Source of the DNA: Sporocytophaga myxococcoides DSM 11118
GTDB lineage: Bacteria; Bacteroidota; Bacteroidia; Cytophagales; Cytophagaceae
Assembly: GCF_000426725.1 (NCBI RefSeq)
Contig: NZ_AUFX01000003.1
Coordinates: 310,001 to 374,000, forward strand
Direction: 5' to 3'
DNA: 64,000 nt
Position 1 is the first letter of the stretch; each line of letters opens with the position of its first letter. The position numbers and the translations under genes were made by a program. Below are positions 8,933 to 17,567 of this stretch, piece after piece. The notes below the pieces were generated by a model. That model was not told the DNA's origin. It saw only the letters and a program-made list of their open reading frames with translations, and made no database searches.

Positions 8933-10831
8933 TCATTTTTCCAGAATTGAATCATTATCCATTATACTCAGAATGCCTGCCATCCCTCCACCTGGCGCCA
9001 TCCATATCATAAGAGTTTTTCCATTTAAGTACGCTCCTTCTTCAACTTCAAGCTTTTCCTGACTAACTTTTGACTCTGGTATATCTTTATATAAAATGTA
9101 ATTGAATAATTTTTCTCCCAATACAGACAAATCAATTTCTAAAAATCGCTCCTCTTCATTTGTCATGGCCCCTATGAACCATTGATTTCTCTTCCTTCTT
9201 GCTAATACAATGTATTGTCCTACCTCACCTTTCAGAAACTTTGTTTCATCCCATGAAGCAGGTACAATCTTTAAAAACTCTGACCCTGGCTGTCCATAAT
9301 AAGCATCCGGATGATCGCATAGACTTTGTAACCCACTTTCATATACAACATACATTGCAAGCTGACTACATCTTGTCCCTATAGCCATTGGCTCCTGCCA
9401 TTCCGACCTATGTTTGTCAGCAGATACATTTCGAAATGCACCAGGAGTAAAATCCATCGCACCTGCAAGCATTCTTGTATATGGTATTGTTACATGATGA
9501 GAAGGCATTGTATTAGCCCACTTGTTATACTCCATTCCCCTAACACCTTCATGAGTAATTAAATTTGGATAAGTTCTGGACAAGCCGGTTGGTTTATGGG
9601 CTCCATGCATATCGACAAGCAAAAAATTCTCAGCAGCAAGCTCCGTTACTTCAATATAAAAACAGACCATCTCCTGATCATCTCTATCCATATAGTCCAT
9701 TTTTATTCCTTTAATTCCCCATTGTCTGTATAGTGGAAATGCTTCCTGCATTTGTCGTTTTACACAATTCCAATTGAGCCATAAAAGAATACCTACATTT
9801 CTTTTCTTTCCATATTCTATTATTTCGTGAAGATTGAGTTCCGGAATAAATTTTGTAATATCTGCATCTGTATCATCATGACTGCCGTACCATCCGGCAT
9901 CTATAAGCATATATTCAAGGTTAAATAAACTTGCAAAATCTATATAATACTTGAAGGTATCTGTATTCATACCTCCGAAAATTCCTTCCTTTTTAACCAC
10001 TGCATTAGACCACCAGTCCCAGGCATATTTACCAGGTTTTATCCACTCTTCAGCATTAGTAATCTTTGAAGGATAATTCAAATGGTTCAGTAGGTTTGAC
10101 TCAATTAATTTACCGCCATGATCTCCCGTCATCACAGCCCTCCAGGGAGATTGAAATGAACCACTTTTTCTCACAGCTATCAGATCATCTGAACGACGAG
10201 ATAATAGGCTATACATAGATTTTGTCTCAATATCCCATTTCAGATAACTTCCGGAATAATCAATGAGAGCAGCTTCTGTAATTGCAATAGCCAGGTGTTC
10301 ATTTTGAGCTAAAAATGGTAAAGCTATTAATCGCTCAGATTCCAATTCAGAAATTCTCTGCTTATGATACAACTCCTCATAATTAGTAGCAAACGAATTA
10401 AGGTACATTGGCCATAAAGTCAGGTCTGAAGCTATTAACGAATAGTTATTGTTCTCATTGATTATATGAAATTCGTGCGTTTCACTTTCAGAAAATTTAT
10501 AGCAGAAGGCCAATCCTTCATTATATGCCCTTACAATTATATCGATATGATATCTGCTTCCTAAACGATCCTGACAATGCAAGATGATTTGATTGTATGT
10601 CCCAACTGCCTTACTGGATTTCCCAGAATATAGATTATAATTCTCCCTTGAAGAAATACGTTCAGTATTTCTTATTTTCAAATGCTCACCTATTTTTCCT
10701 TCAGTAGTATCAAAGCCTCCAAGACTGCATCTAAGGAAATTCTTTCTTTGATATTCACATAAAAGAATCACTCCGTTTTGCGACTCCTCAATATATATAC
10801 TTAATCGCGTATCAGGAGATTCAAGCTTCAT
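8933..10831 (-). CDS. Glycoside hydrolase family 97 protein, retaining (alpha-galactosidase-like) type
   Basis: 632 residues in the GH97 order: N-terminal beta-sandwich (~1-260), (beta/alpha)8 barrel (~265-540) and C-terminal beta domain. The barrel shows KYAWDWWSN, YMLIDAGWYG, GIKGIKMDYMDRDDQ, LLVDMHGAHKPTGL and HEGVRGMEYNKW. The Asp at 379 in KMDYM sits where the retaining branch (described for BtGH97b) has its nucleophile, and Glu428 where it has the acid/base, so a retaining alpha-galactosidase-like activity is inferred. Unlike typical GH97 proteins it has no signal peptide: the protein starts directly with MKLESPDTRLSI, and an in-frame TAA lies three codons upstream. It is therefore predicted cytoplasmic. 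It lies 36 bases after the frameshifted gene. Confidence 0.88.
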   Translation of the reverse strand: MKLESPDTRLSIYIEESQNGVILLCEYQRKNFLRCSLGGFDTTEGKIGEHLKIRNTERISSRENYNLYSGKSSKAVGTYNQIILHCQDRLGSRYHIDIIVRAYNEGLAFCYKFSESETHEFHIINENNNYSLIASDLTLWPMYLNSFATNYEELYHKQRISELESERLIALPFLAQNEHLAIAITEAALIDYSGSYLKWDIETKSMYSLLSRRSDDLIAVRKSGSFQSPWRAVMTGDHGGKLIESNLLNHLNYPSKITNAEEWIKPGKYAWDWWSNAVVKKEGIFGGMNTDTFKYYIDFASLFNLEYMLIDAGWYGSHDDTDADITKFIPELNLHEIIEYGKKRNVGILLWLNWNCVKRQMQEAFPLYRQWGIKGIKMDYMDRDDQEMVCFYIEVTELAAENFLLVDMHGAHKPTGLSRTYPNLITHEGVRGMEYNKWANTMPSHHVTIPYTRMLAGAMDFTPGAFRNVSADKHRSEWQEPMAIGTRCSQLAMYVVYESGLQSLCDHPDAYYGQPGSEFLKIVPASWDETKFLKGEVGQYIVLARRKRNQWFIGAMTNEEERFLEIDLSVLGEKLFNYILYKDIPESKVSQEKLEVEEGAYLNGKTLMIWMAPGGGMAGILSIMDNDSILEK

Positions 10832-10867
10832 ATTAGTTTATTTTAGATTTTAGTATGCATATAAAAT

Positions 10868-12450
10868 TTACTCAAGCTTTAAAACTCCAAACTTAAAAGT
10901 TTCTTCTCTTGTATTGCATTTATATACTATGAATTCTGATTCGCTTTTTTTAATTAATTCAGAAATCTTTATGAGTCCTATATCATCGGTACTATCAACA
11001 ACCTCCCTTTTCTCATTGCTCTGTTCATCAATAGTACAAACTACCGTCATGCCATAGTTGGAGTTTTTAAAATGTAAAATCTTTTTTTGTCCTGGAATAT
11101 TTCTGTTGTCATCTGAAAATATTAATCTGATCTTTCCATTCTTCACCGATTTGAAGTATGAACAAAATGGTATAAGGCTTTCTTTCCCATCCTGCTTTTT
11201 TCTTACTACCATATGACGTTTTATATTTCCATCTTTATCCAACTCTATAATTAAAATATTTCTAAAATAAATTTTTGTCTCTGAAGAACCACCAGCCATA
11301 AAAATACCACTTGACGAATAGTATACAGGAAGCATAGGAGTATTGCTAGGAGAATCAACTGATATATCTTCTGAAAAAATGTAGGAATTGCCATTTTCCA
11401 TTACTGTTATATCCTGCAATAAGAAATCATTTGAGATTGTATAACTGTCCTTCTTTCCTTCAACATCCGTAAACTCAGGACCGAAATCACTTGTTATAAT
11501 TTTTAATTTAAAAGGTTCAGATGTATTTACTCTTCCATAAAAAATTCCAGACTGTTTCTTTTCTATAGTTATTGTTTGCCAATCTTTTGGTCCTGTAACT
11601 ATTCTGTTATTATAAAAACCACTAATTATCAAATCATCTCCCTGAGATGTCAGTTGAATTTGCCTGATTTCTTTTGACTCTGGCTCAATTTTAACCTGCT
11701 GTAAAGATCCTTTCAAAAGAGAATACAAACGATATTCAAACCCTTTCCCAAAATCGCCATTAGTATTTTCTTTCTCCTTTTTGTTCTTAATCAGAAGATG
11801 CCAGTTTTCAAGTCTATCAATTTCACATTTCAGAATCCAGTAAGATTCAGAAGGAAGGTCTAATTTTATTTTATTAGTTACCTCAACCTGAAGATTTTTA
11901 TTCAATACAAAGGTATAGAAGTGGGTAAGGTTCTTTCTGGCCTTAGAATTCTGATTATGAATAAAGAGTTTATCATTCTTTTTAATTATGACCACTTCCA
12001 CAGGATCTTTTCCTTCAAGAAAAATTCTTCCTAATTCTTTATAAGGCTTGACTTCACCTGTCTTAGAAAGCTGAGCAAACAGAAAAATCTGTTCTTCTTT
12101 ATCAACACAAGAGGCAAATAGCAATTCTTTACCATCAAAATTGATAAGCTCTTCTCGCCTTACTTTTTTGCCCTCAAAATATGGAGGAGGCAATTGGCAT
12201 TCAAACTTAACTTTAAATGTAGTATCAAATTTTCCAGGAACTTTTCATGTTTTATATAAGAAAATTCTGGGTAAGGACCAGAACCAGATCCTTTAATAGA
12301 ATATATTCCGTTATCAGTCAGAGTAATTAACTTTCTCAGCATTCCATTTACGGGTTCATGCTGCATATCGCCCCATAAAATTTTTTGACCGAATAAATGA
12401 GACTGTGAAAAAGTAAATAATACAAGAAGTAAAATAATTATACGATTCAT
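10868..12450 (-). pseudogene. Frameshifted secreted protein of unknown function
   Basis: One gene appears as two reading frames. The first (12450 to 12160) has a signal peptide (MNRIIILLLVLFTFSQSHLFGQ) and about 50 plausible residues (GIYSIKGSGSGPYPEF), then a tail unlike a folded protein. The second frame is open from just after the run CTTTTC at 12241-12246 and runs 441 codons from a possible TTG at 12193 to 10868. Adding one A to that run on the coding strand joins them smoothly as HEK-VPGKFDTTFKVKFECQLPPPYF. So there is a single-base loss in a short homopolymer: a real inactivating mutation, a sequencing error or a slippage site. The combined ~520-residue protein is rich in beta strands (FYNNRI, NILIIELDKDGNIK) and matches no family I recognise. 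It probably heads an operon with GH97. Confidence 0.7.
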
Positions 12451-12593
12451 AAACTTTTAAAATGTTTCAAAACTAAGAAGTAATCAATAAATAACCTCTT
12501 AAAACTCCCATCCTGCGTACAAAAATATTTCTATTTTTTCATCCTTTTACAATAAACCCACGTATAAATTCGATGAAGACAAATTCCGGAATT

Positions 12594-12962
12594 ATGAGGA
12601 AAATTTATACTCTTTTAATTTTAATTGCCTTGACTCTTTCATCCTGTATTACAGGAGGTAAAAACAAAATGAGTCATAAAAAAGCATCTTCATCGGGTGC
12701 CGTAGCATCCGAGAGTAAAAATTCATCGAACAAAAAAGTGAGGGCCAATTATCGCTCTAACAAATATCATCCTAGTGCATCAACTTATGAAAAAGTTGAA
12801 GACCCTACACTTCGCGCGCACAAAGATTTAAAGGAATCCAGGAAATACAAGAAATATGAAGCTAAGAGAAAAAACTCTCAAGCTCAATACCTGAATACTT
12901 TAAATAAATCCAATAAATACAAGGATTCCAAAGTAAACAGTGGGAAGTTCAGTTTTTATTAA
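12594..12962 (+). CDS. Small lysine-rich lipoprotein at the head of the adhesin module
   Basis: About 122 residues from the ATG at 12594 (an in-frame ATG at 12573 adds seven polar residues and would delay the signal peptide). MRKIYTLLILIALTLSSC is a lipoprotein signal with the lipidated Cys at 18. The mature part is very basic and polar, with many Lys, Ser and Tyr (KYHPSAST, KKYEAKRKNS), and lacks a recognisable fold. It ends 32 bases before the PorP/SprF start on the same strand, so the two are probably cotranscribed. Function unknown; association with T9SS parts is inferred only from position. Confidence 0.7.
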   Translation: MRKIYTLLILIALTLSSCITGGKNKMSHKKASSSGAVASESKNSSNKKVRANYRSNKYHPSASTYEKVEDPTLRAHKDLKESRKYKKYEAKRKNSQAQYLNTLNKSNKYKDSKVNSGKFSFY

Positions 12963-12993
12963 CAGATTAAATTGGATGAATAAATTTTACAAT

Positions 12994-14025
12994 ATGAAAA
13001 ATAAGTTAACAGTCAGCGGGATTATGCTGTGCCTCTTATTTTTTGCATATACGGGGGTGTTGGCTCAGGACATTCAATTTAGTCAGTTTTATAATGTACC
13101 CCTGTTTATAAGCCCGGCATTTGCAGGAAGTGTGCATCAACCAAGAGCAACGATCCACCAGAGATTACAGTGGCCAAAGCTCGACGGAAAATATATTACA
13201 TCATTTGCTTCATTCGACACTTACTCACCAAAATACAATAGTGGATTTGGTGTTTATGCATTAAAAGACTGGCAAGGATCCAATACCATCAGCTCTACGG
13301 AAATAGGATTTCAATATAGCTATGAGTTACACATCAACAGTCAGCTTGTTTTCAGGCCAGGCTTGCAACTTGCAATGATTTCCAGGTATATAGACTATGC
13401 AGACCTAAGATTTCCCATTCAGTTTAATGATGAGCAGGGATTCTTTGACCCAAATAACAACTATGCAGGTGTTCCAAGAAAATCATTTGCTGACATATCT
13501 GCTGGTGGTGTATTTTATTCTAAAAATTTGTGGTTAGGATTTTCAACACACCACATAAACACACCTAACCAAAGCTTTTACGGAGATATAAGCAGATTAC
13601 CAGCCAAATTTGCTGTGCTAGGAGGTTACAAATTTCTCTTCAGCAATGATAAGAAAAAATATTACACTGATGAGGACAATGAAATAAGTCTTACTCCTAC
13701 TTTCAATTATAAATCTCAAGGTAAATCAGATCAGTTTGATCTTGGTCTTTATGGGGTTTATAACCAGTTTCTCGCAGGTGGATGGTACAGGGGTATACCA
13801 TTTAAAAGGTATGAACACAGGTTCCAGAATAATGAGTCAGTTGTAATATTTCTTGGATTTAAAACAGCTGTCGGATTAAAGTTCGGTTATAGCTATGACT
13901 TTACAGTTTCTAAACTCGCCATAGCCAGAACCGGAGGATCGCATGAGTTTAATCTTACTTATGTATTCACTAAAAAATTAAAGAAGAAAAAACCGATGCG
14001 TCGTATGCCATGCCCAAGTTTCTAA
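12994..14025 (+). CDS. PorP/SprF family type IX secretion outer-membrane protein
   Basis: About 343 residues from the ATG at 12994, which begins a good signal peptide (MKNKLTVSGIMLCLLFFAYTGVLAQ); upstream ATGs at 12940 and 12976 would give an awkward leader, and the first overlaps the previous gene. The mature start DIQFSQFYNVPLFISPAFAGS is the family hallmark, followed by alternating beta strands and SFADISAGGVFYSKNLWLGFS, as in an outer-membrane beta-barrel. PorP/SprF proteins work with PorK/L/M/N in T9SS; SprF is needed for surface delivery of SprB, and copies next to a CHU_C protein gene are thought to handle that protein. Here the CHU_C protein is encoded three genes downstream. Confidence 0.9.
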   Translation: MKNKLTVSGIMLCLLFFAYTGVLAQDIQFSQFYNVPLFISPAFAGSVHQPRATIHQRLQWPKLDGKYITSFASFDTYSPKYNSGFGVYALKDWQGSNTISSTEIGFQYSYELHINSQLVFRPGLQLAMISRYIDYADLRFPIQFNDEQGFFDPNNNYAGVPRKSFADISAGGVFYSKNLWLGFSTHHINTPNQSFYGDISRLPAKFAVLGGYKFLFSNDKKKYYTDEDNEISLTPTFNYKSQGKSDQFDLGLYGVYNQFLAGGWYRGIPFKRYEHRFQNNESVVIFLGFKTAVGLKFGYSYDFTVSKLAIARTGGSHEFNLTYVFTKKLKKKKPMRRMPCPSF

Positions 14026-14052
14026 TACTTGGGCATATTTATTTATTCTCAA

Positions 14053-15675
14053 ATGAAATTCAATTTCGATTTTAAAGAGCTATTACTTGTTGGTTGTTTT
14101 GTTAGCTATCTGTCAACTGGTTTAGCTCAAAAAATTCAGCCTATTGTTTCAGGAAAAGACATACAACTACTCGAACACCAGGCTGGCAGTTATTTTTCAC
14201 TGGAGAAATACAGTCTGGCAGAGCCTTTATACTATAAATTAGATTCCCTTAAGCCAAACACTCCGGACTATGGCTATAAACTTGGGGTCTGTTATATCTA
14301 TAACAACAAGGAAGATAAAGCACTTCCTATATTCGAAGCCGGATTAAAAAAAGCTTCATTATACCCCAAAGCTTTACTCTATTACGTTGCAAGAGCCTAT
14401 CATCTCAATCACAAATTTGATGAAGCCATCAAATATTATGAGCGTTATAAAGGGTTTGTAAATAAAGAAGGGGACAAAAATAAAGTTACTATTATTGCTA
14501 ACCTCAACAGACAGATTGAGATGTGCAGAAACGGAAAAGAGCTGATAAAAGCTCCCCTACCGTTAGAAGTTTTTAATCTTGGACCAGATATTAATTCACC
14601 ATATCCTGATTATGGCCCTGTTGTAACGGCTGACGAAGAACAGGTAATCTTCACCTCCAACAGACCCAATACAACTGGCGGATTGAAAACTGAAGATGGC
14701 ATTTATTACGAGGACATTTATATATCCCAAAAAACGACCAACGGATGGACTTCAGCAGTACAGATGCCAGAACTGAACACGACGGGACATGATGCAAGTA
14801 AAGGTATTAATCCTAATGGTGAAAAGATGATTATATACCGATATGGAAAAGATAAGCTTTTATCTTCTGCCTCCGGAGATTTGTATTTATCAGAACAAAA
14901 AAATGGCCAATGGCAGAAAGCAGAACGAATGGCAGATAATATCAATTCCCCAGGTTGGGAACCTTCTGCAAGTTTGCCAGACGATGACAGGATAATTTAT
15001 TTTGTGAGCAATCGACAGGGCGGTTTGGGAGGTACAGATATTTACAGCATTAAGAGACTTCCAAACGGTGATTGGGCTGAGCCATGGAATCTTGGCCCTG
15101 TAATTAATACACCATATGATGAAGATTCTCCATTTATTTCTCCTGATGGTAAAACATTATACTTCAGTTCTACAGGTCACCATTCTATGGGCGGTTATGA
15201 TATTTTTATAACCAGATTTGATGATATAAAAAAACAATGGACATCCCCGGAAAATGTGGGCTATCCAATAAGCACCGCACAGGACGACCTTTATTTTAGC
15301 TGGTCTGCTGATGGCACCAGAATATATTTCTCAAGTGTAAGGCCGGGAGGATATGGTGACAAGGATATTTATTATGCTTCTATTAAGAAAAACAACAATA
15401 ATGTTCTGATATTAAAGGGTAAAATCTTAGATGCCAAGGATCAGAAACCGTTAGAAGCAATAATCAGAATAAGTGATCCAGAAACCAACGAAACAATTAC
15501 AAACGTAACCACCAATAGCACTACAGGCAAATATATTGCAGTATTGCAGACTGGGAAAAAATATAGAATTACATTTGAATCTAGTAATTTTCAAATAATT
15601 ACCGAAAATATTGATTTATCAGGGTCAAATAATTCAACAGAACTCGAAAAAAATATAATACTTGAAAAGTATTAA
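14053..15675 (+). CDS. TPR / PD40 propeller / carboxypeptidase-regulatory-like protein, PorE-like without OmpA domain (copy 1)
   Basis: About 540 residues from the ATG at 14053, giving the signal peptide MKFNFDFKELLLVGCFVSYL; the upstream ATG at 14029 only adds eight residues. TPR-like helices cover ~30-160 (GVCYIYNNKEDKALPIFEAG), then a PD40/WD40-like propeller ~170-455 (NLGPDINSPYPDYGP, VIFTSNRP, IYFVSNRQGGLGGTDIYS, LYFSSTGHHSMGGYDIF), then a beta domain like carboxypeptidase regulatory domains (~460-535). This is the PorE layout without the terminal OmpA peptidoglycan-binding domain. It is closely similar to the next gene, indicating tandem duplication. A periplasmic T9SS or gliding role is inferred from context. 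Confidence 0.8.
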   Translation: MKFNFDFKELLLVGCFVSYLSTGLAQKIQPIVSGKDIQLLEHQAGSYFSLEKYSLAEPLYYKLDSLKPNTPDYGYKLGVCYIYNNKEDKALPIFEAGLKKASLYPKALLYYVARAYHLNHKFDEAIKYYERYKGFVNKEGDKNKVTIIANLNRQIEMCRNGKELIKAPLPLEVFNLGPDINSPYPDYGPVVTADEEQVIFTSNRPNTTGGLKTEDGIYYEDIYISQKTTNGWTSAVQMPELNTTGHDASKGINPNGEKMIIYRYGKDKLLSSASGDLYLSEQKNGQWQKAERMADNINSPGWEPSASLPDDDRIIYFVSNRQGGLGGTDIYSIKRLPNGDWAEPWNLGPVINTPYDEDSPFISPDGKTLYFSSTGHHSMGGYDIFITRFDDIKKQWTSPENVGYPISTAQDDLYFSWSADGTRIYFSSVRPGGYGDKDIYYASIKKNNNNVLILKGKILDAKDQKPLEAIIRISDPETNETITNVTTNSTTGKYIAVLQTGKKYRITFESSNFQIITENIDLSGSNNSTELEKNIILEKY

Positions 15676-15727
15676 GTTAAATATGTTAAATTTAAGGTAT
15701 TAAAAAAAAACTATCGGAATTTAAGCA

Positions 15728-17350
15728 ATGAAGTGCCGAAAATACATTCTGGGATTAAGCATTTATTTATTTTTATTGGTCCCCTATACTACCAATGGTC
15801 AATACAATCATATTGGAGAAGAGTATAAAGAAGTTGAAGCGCAAGCTAAAGAACTGATGATGAATGAACAGTTTTATCTTGCCCTTCCCATCTATCATTA
15901 TCTTGACAGTCTGCTTCCCAATAATCCAAAATACATTTATCCATTGGGAGTTTGTTATCTGAACAAAGTTGAAGAGACAAAAGCACTTAGCTATTTTGAG
16001 AAATGTCTTAAAGAACCTTCTAAATATCCGGACAGACTTTATTATTATACAGGAAAGGCATATCACTTACAGTTGGAATTTGATAAAGCGCTTACCAATT
16101 ATGAAACCTACAAGTCACTTCTTGTAGCTGCAAAGAAAAAAAGTAATAAGACTCTTTTGAAAGAGGTTTACAGAGATATTGAGATGTGCCACAACGGTAA
16201 AGAACTCATAGCCAAGCCTCTTGATATTAAAATTACTAATCTTGGCAGTGCAATCAACTCTCCTTTTCCTGAGCATGGACCAATTTTATCTGCAGATGAA
16301 AGTGTTTTGATTTTTACCTCTGGAAGGTCAACCACGACAGGCGGAAATATTGACAAGGTAGACGGTCAGTATTTTGAAGATATCTATATATCTCATAAAA
16401 CGGATACAGGCTGGAGTGCTCCAGTAAGCATTGGAGACAGCATCAATACAACTGATCATGATGCCAGTATTTCACTATCAGCAGATGGACAAAAACTTTT
16501 ACTGTACAAATCTGAAAAAGAATATTTTGGTTTAAGCTCACAGGGAAATCTTTACGTAAGTGAATTAAAGGGAATGCACTGGACTAAACCAGTAGTATTG
16601 CCATCACAAATATGTACCAAAAACTGGGAACCAAGCGCAAGTGTTTCCTCGGATGAAAAGTTTATGATTTTCTCTAGCAATCGTCCTGGTGGTTTTGGAG
16701 GTCTTGATTTATACATCGTTAAAAAACTTCCAAACGGACAATGGGCCCTTCCTATGAACCTTGGGGGAGTAATCAATTCACCATATGATGAAGATGCACC
16801 CTTTATCCACCATGATGGTAAAACATTATATTTCAGCTCCAATGGACATAAAAGTATGGGAGGATTTGACATCTTTATGTCCAAATTTGACTTATCAACC
16901 TTTAGCTGGAGTGAGCCAGAGAATATTGGTTATCCTATAAGCACAGCCCATGATGATATGCATTTTTCCTGGACCGCAGATGGTAAAAAAATCTATTTCT
17001 CAACTACTCGTCCTGAAGGTTTTGGAGATCGTGATATTTACTATTCCGAAGTATATAAAGAAGCAGCAAAATTGGTGGTACTAAAAGGAATCATATCAGA
17101 CTCTTTAACATCAATGCCTTTAGATGCAACAATAAAGGTATTGGATAGCAAAAACAATGAAGTAATCGGAATTTTTAATTCTAACAGCTCCACCGGCAAA
17201 TATATCGTCATCCTTCCCGAAGGAAGAAATTATAATTTCTCAATTACAAGTCAAAACTACAATGTATGTGCTGACGTTTTGAATTTTTCTAATCTTGAAA
17301 AATTTGAAGAGATAGAAAAAAATATAAAATTGTGTCCTAAATATAAGTAA
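15728..17350 (+). CDS. TPR / PD40 propeller / carboxypeptidase-regulatory-like protein (copy 2)
   Basis: 540 residues with signal peptide MKCRKYILGLSIYLFLLVPYTTNGQ. Same order as the gene before it: TPR-like ~35-160 (GVCYLNKVEETKALSYFEKC), PD40 propeller ~170-450 (NLGSAINSPFPEHGP, MIFSSNRPGGFGGLDLYI, LYFSSNGHKSMGGFDIF), C-terminal beta domain ~455-535 (LKGIISDSLTSMPLDATI). It too lacks an OmpA domain. The two copies start 52 bases apart and differ at many positions, so the duplication is not recent. Its stop codon lies inside a terminator hairpin. Probable periplasmic partner of the PorP/SprF protein or of the giant adhesin that follows. Confidence 0.8.
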   Translation: MKCRKYILGLSIYLFLLVPYTTNGQYNHIGEEYKEVEAQAKELMMNEQFYLALPIYHYLDSLLPNNPKYIYPLGVCYLNKVEETKALSYFEKCLKEPSKYPDRLYYYTGKAYHLQLEFDKALTNYETYKSLLVAAKKKSNKTLLKEVYRDIEMCHNGKELIAKPLDIKITNLGSAINSPFPEHGPILSADESVLIFTSGRSTTTGGNIDKVDGQYFEDIYISHKTDTGWSAPVSIGDSINTTDHDASISLSADGQKLLLYKSEKEYFGLSSQGNLYVSELKGMHWTKPVVLPSQICTKNWEPSASVSSDEKFMIFSSNRPGGFGGLDLYIVKKLPNGQWALPMNLGGVINSPYDEDAPFIHHDGKTLYFSSNGHKSMGGFDIFMSKFDLSTFSWSEPENIGYPISTAHDDMHFSWTADGKKIYFSTTRPEGFGDRDIYYSEVYKEAAKLVVLKGIISDSLTSMPLDATIKVLDSKNNEVIGIFNSNSSTGKYIVILPEGRNYNFSITSQNYNVCADVLNFSNLEKFEEIEKNIKLCPKYK

Positions 17351-17365
17351 CTAGGGCACAATTTT
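17326..17365 (+). terminator. Terminator overlapping the stop codon of the second TPR/PD40 gene
   Basis: Arms AAAATTGTGTCCT (17326-17338) and AGGGCACAATTTT (17353-17365) pair with one T-G wobble; the TAA stop at 17348-17350 is in the loop. A T-rich run follows. It separates the four-gene PorP/SprF group from the giant adhesin gene, so the latter probably has its own promoter in 17366-17567. Confidence 0.7.
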
Positions 17366-17567
17366 CTTTTACATTTTTTTACCTTTTTTTTTACTTTTCT
17401 CTCCTTTAAGCTCTTAGATTAATTAAATATTTTATTAGACAAAACAACTATAGATTCTGATTTCCGTAAAAGGCTGTAGTAATTGTGTCGAATTTATCCA
17501 TACACATTATTAATTTATTTAAGAGGATATTTGAGGATATATTATTGTCAAACAAAATACTACTAAC

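Noticed and set aside
10868-12193. A separate 441-residue gene starting at TTG
   Set aside because: The frame is open further upstream and joins the signal-peptide frame after one base is added, so it is better read as the second part of one broken gene.
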